Shown one piece after another: positions 57,357 through 64,000 of a stretch of DNA of 64,000 bases. The stretch is from contig JAIYDA010000066.1 in the NCBI GenBank assembly GCA_027487735.1, positions 1 through 64,000 on the forward strand. Direction: 5' to 3'. The DNA is from Planctomycetaceae bacterium (lineage in GTDB: Bacteria; Planctomycetota; Phycisphaerae; Phycisphaerales; UBA1924). The notes under the pieces were generated by a model. The model was given only the letters and a program-made list of their open reading frames with translations. It searched no databases and was not told the origin of the DNA. How positions within the stretch are numbered: position 1 is the stretch's first letter; the number at the start of each line of letters is the position of its first letter. Made by a program: the position numbers and the translations under genes.

Positions 57357-58112
57357 ATGAACATGCAAATGACTATCGGTGCTGGGCGCGGGCTGGCGTT
57401 GGCGTGCGCTGTGGGTTTGTTTGGGGCTGCTTTTGGGCTCGGCGCGTGCTCGCCTGGGTCGAATCCTGCTGAGGAAAAGTCGGCAGCTGCGAACACGACC
57501 GCGATGCACGCTGATGCGACGAACGCGACCGCGCCCGCAGCAGCCGCGGCGAGCAACGCAACGCCTGTTGCGGCATCTGCCACCGCGAGTACGACCACCA
57601 GCGAGAAACCCGCCATGAACACGCCTGATGCACCCAAGACAACGCCCGTTGCGATGAACAAGACCAAGGACGAGTGGCTGAAGCAGCTTGGGCCCGCGAA
57701 GTACCGCATTCTGCGCGAGGCGGGGACGGAGCGGGCGTTCTCGCACGAGTTCTGGAAAAAGGAACCCAGCGATGGGAGCTATCGGTGCGCGGGGTGCGGC
57801 ACGAAGCTGTTTGAGGGCACTTCAAAGTTTGTGAGCGAGTGCGGTTGGCCCGCGTTTGACAAGGCGGTGCCGGGCACGATCAAGTATGTCGAAGATCGCA
57901 CGTATGGCATGGTGCGGACCGAGGTGCGGTGCACGGCGTGCGATGGGCACCTTGGGCACGTGTTTGACGATGGGCCCACGGACACTGGGCAGCGTTACTG
58001 CATCAACGGGCTTTCGATCGACTACGCCGAGAAGTCTCCGCAAGCGGAGACGCCTGCTGCCTCGCCCCAGCCGGCTTCTCCCCAGCCAGCTTCTCCCAAG
58101 CCGGCACCGTGA
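57357..58112 (+). CDS. msrB: lipoprotein methionine-R-sulfoxide reductase B
   Basis: Reduces methionine-R-sulfoxide in exported proteins. From ATG 57357 (251 aa) a lipoprotein signal (LGAC, about residue 31) precedes an Ala/Thr/Asn-rich linker of about 70 residues. The MsrB domain (about 105-225) has two zinc Cys pairs (CAGCG and CTACDGHLGHV) and the catalytic Cys in QRYCINGLSI. GWPAFDKAV is the second signature. The tail is made of SPQPA repeats and its last 110 bases overlap the convergent nnrE gene. The lipid anchor implies action in the periplasm. Confidence 0.9.
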   Translation: MNMQMTIGAGRGLALACAVGLFGAAFGLGACSPGSNPAEEKSAAANTTAMHADATNATAPAAAAASNATPVAASATASTTTSEKPAMNTPDAPKTTPVAMNKTKDEWLKQLGPAKYRILREAGTERAFSHEFWKKEPSDGSYRCAGCGTKLFEGTSKFVSECGWPAFDKAVPGTIKYVEDRTYGMVRTEVRCTACDGHLGHVFDDGPTDTGQRYCINGLSIDYAEKSPQAETPAASPQPASPQPASPKPAP

Positions 58113-58860
58113 GGGCCCCCGCTGCTTGCAGCATGGAGTCGTATCGCTCTTGCGGCGCGACGGGCAGCGGCGCGACAACAACGCGCCCGCAGAAGGGCTT
58201 GGCGTGCGGCACGAGCGTGCAGGGCTTGCGGGCAGTGAGGCAAAGGGTGACGTCGGCGTGGATGCAGATGCCTCCGAGGGCCTCGCCTGTATCGCCTTGC
58301 ATGCCGCTCGGGACGTCGACGGCGAGCACGCGCGGCGATGAGTTGCCTCGTGCCGCCTTTGGCTGATGCTTGCGCGATTGCGCGAGGAGCTTGCAAGCGG
58401 CGAGGGCGTTGCCTTGAAGCGGACGATGCAGGCCTGCACCAAACATGGCATCGATGACCAGTGGCACGGCGAGCAGCTCCTGCTTGCAGCGTGACCAGGG
58501 TTGCACCGCGACGCCCGCGAGCTTTGCACGACGAAGCTGCTGGCGGCAGAGGGGCGAGCACGCGCTCGCGGGGGCGATGCGGCAGAGCAGTACACGCTCG
58601 CCCGCGACGCTGAGCAGGCGTGCGGCGACGGCACCATCGCCGCCGTTGTTGCCTGGGCCTGCGAGGACGATGACGGAGTATGCGGAGGCTGCGGTGCGCT
58701 GCGTGCGGCGCGCTCGCAGCATCGCGCGGGCTTGCTGGGCGACGAGGATGCCCGCGTGCTCCATGAGGAGCTCGATGGGCAGGCCCAGGGTGCGGGTGCA
58801 GGCGTTGTCGAAGGCTTGGACGCCGCGAACGGGCAGCAGAAGCTCGGAGCGTGGGCTCAC
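58003..58860 (-). CDS. nnrE: NAD(P)H-hydrate epimerase (YjeF N-terminal domain)
   Basis: Interconverts the R and S forms of hydrated NAD(P)H so that the partner dehydratase can repair them. GTG 58860 overlaps the stop of the TlpA-like gene (GTGA), giving 285 residues. The motifs are VIVLAGPGNNGGDGAVAARLL, then VIDAMFGAGLHRPLQG with the catalytic Asp, and VLAVDVPSGMQGDTGEALGG. The C-terminal dehydratase domain of two-domain YjeF (NnrD) is absent, and no separate nnrD is seen here. The last 36 codons extend past the family end and overlap the msrB tail on the opposite strand. Confidence 0.85.
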   Translation of the reverse strand: MSPRSELLLPVRGVQAFDNACTRTLGLPIELLMEHAGILVAQQARAMLRARRTQRTAASAYSVIVLAGPGNNGGDGAVAARLLSVAGERVLLCRIAPASACSPLCRQQLRRAKLAGVAVQPWSRCKQELLAVPLVIDAMFGAGLHRPLQGNALAACKLLAQSRKHQPKAARGNSSPRVLAVDVPSGMQGDTGEALGGICIHADVTLCLTARKPCTLVPHAKPFCGRVVVAPLPVAPQERYDSMLQAAGALTVPAWEKLAGEKPAGARQQASPLAETSRRSRSKAR

Positions 58861-60191
58861 GGGGTGCCTGCCTGCGGTGCGGGCGGATTGGCCTGCTTTG
58901 GCTTGGCGAGGTCTGGATGAGCTTGTTCTGGTGCGGCTTGCAAGCCTGCGAGCTGTCGCTGCATCGCTTGGGCCTGCATCTCCTGCGAAGGATCGGGGTC
59001 GAGCGCGAGGGCAGCGGTGATGAGCTGGCTTGCGGCGTCGAGCTGCTTGAGCCGCATGCGGACGCCTGCGAGCGTGAGTGCGTCGCGAGCGCTCGCGACG
59101 ACGACGAGGGGCTCGCCCAGCTTGATGGCGGCGTCGCGCTCTTGAGTGCTGCGTTCGGGGCGGGTCGCGTCGGCGATGATGGACTCGCCCAGGGCAGCGA
59201 GGCGCGAGGCGAGGTCGGTGCGCTGCGCGATGGTCTCGCTGCCAGCTGCGGAATCTTGCACGGGGGTGTCGAGCAGGGCCTCGGCAAAGCCTGCGAGCAG
59301 TTCGAGGCGTTGGGCGCGGGCGAAGCCTGTGAGCGTGGTTGCTTCGTTGAGGGTGCCCTCGATGAACGTGAGGGCCTCGCTTGCCTTGCCGCGCGTGAGC
59401 ATGAGGCGGGCCTTTGTGACGCCGCTGCTTGCAAACATTTGTGGGTCGCGATCGAAGATGTTGCCTGCGATGGCGATGGCGTCGTCCCAGTGTTCTTCGC
59501 GGGTGGCGATTTGCAGGCGGGTTGCGTCCTTCATGCCTCCGGCGTGGGCCTCGCGGGTGCGCTGGAGGCGATCGAACGCGGCGTCTTTGTCGAAGGTGCC
59601 CGCGAGAAGCTGGGCGAGTGCTTCGTCCATGCCCATCATGGGGTGCCCGACCCACGCGACCTTGCCCGCGTCGTCGACAAGGAACACGGTGGGAATGCTG
59701 ACTTGACGCGCGGCACGCATCCAGGCACGCTCGAAGACTCCGGTTTCGTCCCAGGCGATGTCGTAGGCGATGCGGTCTTCACGCGTGCGGACGTAGTCGC
59801 GGACGCGGGATTCGAAGGATGCTTGGCCTTCGCGCAGCGGGAATCGCTGCTCCCACGTTGCGACGCCCAGCACGCGGATGCGATCGCCATAGGCGCGGGC
59901 GACGCGAGAGAGGTGCGGGAGCGTTCGCTCGCAGGGGAGGCACCAGGTGGCCCATGCGTCGACGACGTGGACAACGCCTGGCTCGAGGGCGGCTTGGGGC
60001 GAGCCCTTGATCCAGCTGAGGCCTGCGATGCTGGGGGCGAGGTCGCCTGGCAGGAGAAGAGAGGGGTCGGCCTCGGCTGGCTCGCTCGCGGCTTGGTCGG
60101 GCTGGGCACTGGCGACCGGCAAGACAGCAAGCGCGGCGGCGAGGCAGGCGAGGGCGTGAGCAAAGACGGAGCGGCGGGGAGAAAGGGGCAT
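58857..60191 (-). CDS. TlpA-like thioredoxin-fold protein with TPR-like C-terminal half
   Basis: A 444-residue exported redox protein. A signal peptide (about 1-29) leads into a thioredoxin-like domain (about 48-200): VVHVVDAWATWCLPCERTLPH has the redox pair Cys84/Cys87, and QVSIPTVFLVDDAG has the cis-Pro. This is the TlpA/ResA group that reduces or transfers disulfides in the periplasm. The C-terminal half (about 215-410) is all-helical with TPR-like pairs and a Gln/Pro/Ala tail. Its stop overlaps the nnrE GTG start, so they are coupled. Confidence 0.88.
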   Translation of the reverse strand: MPLSPRRSVFAHALACLAAALAVLPVASAQPDQAASEPAEADPSLLLPGDLAPSIAGLSWIKGSPQAALEPGVVHVVDAWATWCLPCERTLPHLSRVARAYGDRIRVLGVATWEQRFPLREGQASFESRVRDYVRTREDRIAYDIAWDETGVFERAWMRAARQVSIPTVFLVDDAGKVAWVGHPMMGMDEALAQLLAGTFDKDAAFDRLQRTREAHAGGMKDATRLQIATREEHWDDAIAIAGNIFDRDPQMFASSGVTKARLMLTRGKASEALTFIEGTLNEATTLTGFARAQRLELLAGFAEALLDTPVQDSAAGSETIAQRTDLASRLAALGESIIADATRPERSTQERDAAIKLGEPLVVVASARDALTLAGVRMRLKQLDAASQLITAALALDPDPSQEMQAQAMQRQLAGLQAAPEQAHPDLAKPKQANPPAPQAGTP

Positions 60192-60251
60192 TGCGGGAAA
60201 TAGTATCGTTCGCAGCGTGGGGCTGGTGGTGCGGCGGAAGCGCCGTATTCA

Positions 60252-60461
60252 ACACAGAGACACAGAGACGCAGAGGAAGAGGAGATGAGAGAGGGATGGA
60301 GGGAAGAAGGGAAAAAGTGAGCGGGGCGAAGCAGGCGATCAGCGTTCGGTTGCGCTCGTCAGCGCGGTCAGCGCATTGCCTTGATTCGCTCCATCCCTTC
60401 TTCCCTCCATCCCTCAATCTCTTCTTCTTCTCCTCTTCCTCTGCGTCTCTGTGTCTCTGTG
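60252..60461. repeat. 210-bp inverted-repeat element with CACAGAGACACAGAG arms
   Basis: The left arm 60252-60311 starts ACACAGAGACACAGAGACGC and ends GGAGGGAAGAAGGG. The right arm 60395-60461 is its near-exact reverse complement, with a few extra bases (CTTCTTCTT) inserted. The 83-base centre is GC-rich. It lies between the divergent TlpA-like gene and the coiled-coil gene stop, and could form a hairpin of about 60 bp. I see no gene in it. CACAGAG-type units are known to me as dispersed intergenic repeats in several bacterial phyla. Confidence 0.88.
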
Positions 60462-60490
60462 CTGAAAACGAATCACCCCTGCCCCCGCAT

Positions 60491-60775
60491 TCACGCACCT
60501 TGCTCGCGGGCGTTGTCGTCGCGTGCGTCGTCGGCGTCGGAAGCGGGCTCCGCGCTCGGCGCGGATTGCATGCGCTGAATGAGGCGGGCCTCGATGGTGG
60601 TGAGACGGCGGGAGAGGGCGAGCACCTGCTGCTGCACGTGCGTGAGCTGTTTACCCAGCTGGTCAGCATCGTACGAAGTTTGCATGTGCGCCTCTTGCAG
60701 GGCTCGCACGCCTGCGGCGAGGTCGGCGAGCTGGGAGCGCAGCGATGGGTCTTGGTTGTTGCTGGGTTGCGACAT
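60491..60775 (-). CDS. small coiled-coil protein, function unknown
   Basis: A 94-residue protein from ATG 60775, starting MSQPSNNQDPSLRSQ. Residues about 10-70 form a helical coiled coil with heptads (QLADLAAGVRALQEAH, then HVQQQVLALSRRLTTIEARL). The end is acidic (SDADDARDDNARE). It resembles SlyX-type small coiled coils in shape only. It is divergent from the PagL-like gene with 28 bases between the starts, so the two probably share a control region. An open frame further upstream runs antisense to that gene and is not counted. Confidence 0.6.
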   Translation of the reverse strand: MSQPSNNQDPSLRSQLADLAAGVRALQEAHMQTSYDADQLGKQLTHVQQQVLALSRRLTTIEARLIQRMQSAPSAEPASDADDARDDNAREQGA

Positions 60776-60803
60776 GCGGCGTTTGGAGCGATATGGTAGC
60801 GGC

Positions 60804-61499
60804 ATGCTTGCAGCTCCTTCTTCGTCTTCGCGCTCGCTGGTCAGGCTTCGCTGGGTTGGCGTTGCGTGCTGCGCGGTGCTCGGTGGCGGGTGGAGCAACG
60901 CACTCGCAGCGGATGGGCAGGCCGATCCGCTGCTCGCGCCAGCAGGACTGAGCGAAGCGACGCTTGCGGCGGAGAGCACCTCGCCCCAGAGCGCGTTTGG
61001 CGAGGCGAAGACCTGGTGGTGGAACGCGACGGTGGGCGTCGCGAGCGACTTTGACGACATCGACGATGCGAACGCTTCGGTTGGCATCAGCTACTTCGCG
61101 GCGGAGGATGTGGAGGTCGGGGGCGATCTGCTGCTGCGATATGTGGTGCAAGATGGGAACGATGCGCTCGCACTGAACCCGCAGGTGGCGTTTCGGTGGC
61201 ACTTCTGGAAGGGTGCGACGCTGTTTGGAAGCAGCGCAGAAGGTGCTAACACCTGGACGGCATTTCTTGAGGTGGGGATTGGCGTGATGGTGAGCACGGA
61301 CGATGTGCCGCCCGCTGCGACGAGCATCAACTTCACGCCCCGCGCGGGCGCGGGCGTGACATATGCGCTCAACGACACGACGCGTCTGCTCGCGAGCCTG
61401 CGTTGGAGCCACGTGAGCAACGCGGACATCTTTGGGAACGACGACAACGTGGGGAGCGACGGCGTGATGCTCACGGTGGGGTGCATCTGGGCGTGGTGA
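60804..61499 (+). CDS. PagL-like lipid A acyloxyacyl hydrolase (outer-membrane barrel)
   Basis: A 231-residue protein with a signal peptide (about 1-36, NALAA) and amphipathic beta strands (TWWWNATVGVASDFDD, then EVGGDLLLRYVV). Near the C-terminus it has RWSHVSNADIFGNDDN, matching the H-x-S-N-A motif that supplies the catalytic His and Ser of lipid A 3-O-deacylase. It ends in a Trp-rich barrel strand. PagL removes an acyl chain from lipid A in the outer membrane. This fits a diderm cell with lipid A, with a GT9 enzyme at 6.4 kb. The start at ATG 60804 gives the signal peptide; the upstream frame lies over the divergent gene. Confidence 0.8.
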   Translation: MLAAPSSSSRSLVRLRWVGVACCAVLGGGWSNALAADGQADPLLAPAGLSEATLAAESTSPQSAFGEAKTWWWNATVGVASDFDDIDDANASVGISYFAAEDVEVGGDLLLRYVVQDGNDALALNPQVAFRWHFWKGATLFGSSAEGANTWTAFLEVGIGVMVSTDDVPPAATSINFTPRAGAGVTYALNDTTRLLASLRWSHVSNADIFGNDDNVGSDGVMLTVGCIWAW

Positions 61500-61627
61500 G
61501 CGAGGGTGCGACGCGGTAGCGCGAGAGCTTGACACGTTCTTTGCACAGCACACACATTCTTGATGTGTCAATCTTTGCGCCGCATTCACGCGGGTTTGAC
61601 TCAAAGCGTGAACATTTGCAGTATTGT

Positions 61628-61646
61628 CCTCCTCACTTCAAGGAGG
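61628..61646 (+). promoter_or_regulatory. Shine-Dalgarno-sequestering hairpin before a TTG start
   Basis: CCTCCT at 61628-61633 can pair with AGGAGG at 61641-61646 (7-base loop), burying the perfect Shine-Dalgarno AAGGAGG that lies five bases from TTG 61652. Upstream, TTGACAC (61529) and GTGTCAA (about 61565) form an inverted repeat, and TTGACA could be a -35 box. Confidence 0.5.
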
Positions 61647-61651
61647 TCCCT

Positions 61652-64000
61652 TTGCATCTGTTCCGTTCTGACAAGCATCGTGTTCTGAATCGTCCGATGG
61701 TCGCTCCGGTCGTTGCGCTGCTTGCAGCCGCGGCTGGCACTGCGCAGGCTCAGCCTGGGCCGCAGGTGGGCACGCTGGTGGCACTGCCCGACACGCAGTT
61801 CTACAGCGATAGCGCGACGCGCTTCCCGCAGTTCCTCCAGCAGACGAACTGGATCAAGGACAACCGCAACGCGATGGGCATTCAGTTTGTGTCGCACCTG
61901 GGCGACATCGTGCAGAACGGCAGCGTGCTGACCGAGTGGCAGCGTGCGGACCAGGCGATGGACGTGCTGGACACCATCGTGCCCTCGCTGCCCTACGCGG
62001 CTGTGCCGGGCAACCACGACTATGCCACCACGGGCAGCAAGGGCACGCTCGCGGCGAACTATGTGAACAACTTCGGGCCCCAGCGTTATGCCGGTCAGCC
62101 CTGGTATGGCGGCAGCACGAGCAACGGCTGGAACCACTACCAGATCATCACGATCGGCGGGCGGCAGTATCTGCACCTTGCCTTGGAGTGGCTGCCCGCT
62201 TCGGCGACGGCCGGTCAGGACGACGCGATTGCCTGGGCGCAGAGCGTCATTGACGCGAACTTCAACATGCCCACGATCCTCAGCACGCACGAGTACATCA
62301 TCGACGACTTCACGGTCGCGAGCGGGCGGAGCGGCGGCGGCGAAGCCATCTGGAACAGCCTGGTGCGGAACAACAACCAGATCTTCCTCTGCCTCAACGG
62401 GCACTTCCACCGCGGCGTGGATGGCGACGACGGCGAGCGCTTCGAGGTCGCGACGAACAACTTCGGTCGCCCCGTGCTCCAGTTCCTGAGCGACTATCAG
62501 GCCTACCCCAACGGTGGCGATGCCTACCTGCGGCTGTACGTCTTCAACGAGCCCGCGAACCAGTTCCACGTCGTGAGCTACTCGCCCAAGACCGGCGCGA
62601 CGAATGCGGCGGGTGCTGGCGCATCGCGCTTCTTCGCGGCCTCGCCCGTGAACCCTTACGCCATGCCCGCGGGGCTGCCCGCGCTCACGAGCGGCACCGT
62701 GCAGGTGGATGCCAACAGCCGGTTTGACATCGCGCTGGACTATGCGGCGCGGTTTTCGCCCATCGCCCCGCCCCCGCCCCCGCCGCCGCCGCCCTTCACC
62801 ACGTTCAGCTTCCGCAACGGCGTGAACAGCTACGCCGGCACGCAGGACAACTATGTGGCGATCTCGACGCCCACGACGAACTTCGGGGCCTCGACGATCG
62901 TGAAGGTGGACACGGTGGACGGCGCGAGCAACGGGCCCGTGCACGGTCTGCTGCGGTTTGAGAACATCGTGGGCAGCGGCGCGGGGCAGATTCCTGCGGG
63001 CAGCACGATCGACCTCGCAACGCTGACGCTGAACACCACGAACGCGACCGCGAACGCGGTGAACATCCACCGCATGGTGGGCGCGTGGGATGAGGCCTCG
63101 ACGTGGAACAGCCTGGTGGCGGGCGTGCAGGCCGATGGCGTGGAAGCTGCGGTGGCGACCGATGTGGTGCTACCCAGCGTCGCGAGCGGCGTGCGCGTGA
63201 TTGACGTGACCCCCGCCGTGACGGCGTGGACGAACGGCGCAGCGAACCAGGGCTGGGCCCTGCTGCCCACGGGCAGCGACGGGTGGGACTTCAGCAGCAG
63301 CGAGGCAACGACCACGACGCAGCGCCCGCAGTTGACGGTGCGCGTGCTGAACCCTGGCGTGCAGCGTGCGACCTTCGTGAACGGCACGAACGGGTATGCT
63401 GGCACGCTGGACACCGAGCTCATGCAGTCGACCCCGACGACCAGCCGCGGCGACGCGCTGGACTTCTCGATCGACTCCGACGACCCCAACGGCACGGGGA
63501 GCGACAACCACATTCTCATCCAGTTCCAGGACATCATCGGCGAGCTGCCCGGGCAGGTGCCCGCGGGCAGCAACGTGGTGATCAACCTCGCGCAGCTCGT
63601 GGTCGAGGGCTTTGACCCGGGCGACGGCGCAAGCGTGCACCGCGTGCTACAGGCGTGGGATGAGAACGCGACGTGGGCCAACAGCTTTGGTGGCAACGGC
63701 GTGCAGAACACGGGCATCGAGGCTGCGTCGCAGCAGGATGCGGTGGTGGCTGGTGCGACCGGTCGCGTGGAGATCAACGTGACGGCTTCGCTCCAGGCCT
63801 GGGTGAACGACCCCGCGAGCAACTTTGGCTGGGCCCTGCTGCCCCTGGGCAACAACGGCTGGGACATTCGCTCGAGCGAGAGCACGCAGCCCCCGCAGCT
63901 TCGCGTGTACTACACCGTGGTGCCCACCGGGTGCGATTCCATCGACTTCAACCGCGATGGGCTCTTCCCCGATGATGCCGACCTGGTCGACTTCCTCAGC
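61652..64000 (+). CDS. secreted metallophosphoesterase with DNRLRE domains (3' end beyond window)
   Basis: From TTG 61652, 783 codons reach the window edge. A signal peptide (about 1-34, AAGTAQA) precedes a calcineurin-like phosphoesterase (about 40-350): LVALPDTQFYS, VSHLGDIVQNG, AVPGNHDYA, ILSTHEY and LNGHFHRG supply the two-metal site. A Pro-rich linker (PPPPPPPPP, about 371-381) leads to two DNRLRE-type beta domains (about 384-565 and 570-755). Their motifs are TNFGASTIVKVD and WALLPTGSDGWDF. The last visible residues FNRDGLFPDDADLVDFL form the dockerin-like motif of Phycisphaerae secreted proteins. The substrate could be an extracellular phosphate ester or nucleotide. The perfect Shine-Dalgarno supports the TTG. 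Confidence 0.88.
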   Translation, partial: MHLFRSDKHRVLNRPMVAPVVALLAAAAGTAQAQPGPQVGTLVALPDTQFYSDSATRFPQFLQQTNWIKDNRNAMGIQFVSHLGDIVQNGSVLTEWQRADQAMDVLDTIVPSLPYAAVPGNHDYATTGSKGTLAANYVNNFGPQRYAGQPWYGGSTSNGWNHYQIITIGGRQYLHLALEWLPASATAGQDDAIAWAQSVIDANFNMPTILSTHEYIIDDFTVASGRSGGGEAIWNSLVRNNNQIFLCLNGHFHRGVDGDDGERFEVATNNFGRPVLQFLSDYQAYPNGGDAYLRLYVFNEPANQFHVVSYSPKTGATNAAGAGASRFFAASPVNPYAMPAGLPALTSGTVQVDANSRFDIALDYAARFSPIAPPPPPPPPPFTTFSFRNGVNSYAGTQDNYVAISTPTTNFGASTIVKVDTVDGASNGPVHGLLRFENIVGSGAGQIPAGSTIDLATLTLNTTNATANAVNIHRMVGAWDEASTWNSLVAGVQADGVEAAVATDVVLPSVASGVRVIDVTPAVTAWTNGAANQGWALLPTGSDGWDFSSSEATTTTQRPQLTVRVLNPGVQRATFVNGTNGYAGTLDTELMQSTPTTSRGDALDFSIDSDDPNGTGSDNHILIQFQDIIGELPGQVPAGSNVVINLAQLVVEGFDPGDGASVHRVLQAWDENATWANSFGGNGVQNTGIEAASQQDAVVAGATGRVEINVTASLQAWVNDPASNFGWALLPLGNNGWDIRSSESTQPPQLRVYYTVVPTGCDSIDFNRDGLFPDDADLVDFLS

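Noticed and set aside
61601-63070. A 489-codon minus frame over the metallophosphoesterase
   Set aside because: The plus frame has the full two-metal phosphoesterase motif set and a perfect Shine-Dalgarno.

Overview
The window is high-GC DNA, almost certainly from a planctomycete of the class Phycisphaerae. Evidence: a secreted protein ends in a Pro-Ser-Pro/hydrophobic/poly-Arg sorting tail (18.6 kb). A giant secreted protein has an LEPR-xLL-like N-terminal motif (47.3 kb). A secreted phosphoesterase ends in the dockerin-like FNRDGLFPDDADLVDFL motif common in this group (63.95 kb). AroD and AroE are fused, and many proteins are predicted to be secreted or lipid-anchored. I see no insertion sequence, prophage, plasmid gene or CRISPR array. 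This looks like stable chromosome with small intergenic repeat elements.

Layout. 0-7.5 kb: 5' part of alaS (minus), a lipoprotein, a chemoreceptor with a strong terminator, a CPD photolyase, a LuxR-type regulator and a GT9 heptosyltransferase-like enzyme. 7.5-12.0 kb (minus): a TPR protein and a large secretin. 12.4-14.1 kb: a DinB-fold protein with a TTG start, then a lipoprotein joining a Cys-X5-Arg phosphatase-like domain to a C-terminal CXXCH haem motif. 14.6-17.5 kb (minus): a CrtI-type desaturase and FabD. 17.8 kb: a PEP-CTERM-like secreted protein. 18.8-25.8 kb (minus): YihY, an RsuA-family protein whose catalytic Asp is replaced, a DUF5658-like membrane protein, fused AroD-AroE, HPr, EIIA(Ntr) and HPF. 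The last three resemble the rpoN operon without rpoN. 25.97 kb: tRNA-Ile(GAT).

26-33.8 kb: a Nal1-like serine protease divergent from RtcB, a hybrid histidine kinase, YchF, and a polyprenyl glycosylphosphotransferase. 34-39 kb (minus): PBP4-type DacB, an aldehyde dehydrogenase and Pgi. 39.2-40.2 kb: tRNA-Tyr(GTA), then rplS with a strong terminator. 40.5-44.4 kb: a secreted tricorn-type protease with an extra inserted domain. 44.5-46.5 kb: a secreted tail-fibre-like protein and a degenerate Asp/Glu racemase homologue. 47.2-55.1 kb: a 2627-residue secreted modular protein (PPC repeats, seven GG-x-F motifs, four NP-type C-terminal repeats). 55.4-60.2 kb: a class I glutamine amidotransferase coupled by ATGA to an HhH-GPD glycosylase, a lipoprotein MsrB, NAD(P)HX epimerase and a TlpA-like redoxin. 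60.25-60.46 kb: a large inverted-repeat element. 60.5-61.5 kb: a coiled-coil protein divergent from a PagL-like outer-membrane deacylase. 61.65 kb to the end: a secreted metallophosphoesterase with DNRLRE domains, cut by the window edge.

The genes are mostly housekeeping, envelope and secretion functions rather than one defence or mobile system. The most unusual items are the phosphatase/cytochrome-like fusion lipoprotein, the giant modular secreted protein, two enzyme homologues with altered catalytic residues, the tricorn insertion and several repeat elements in non-coding DNA.
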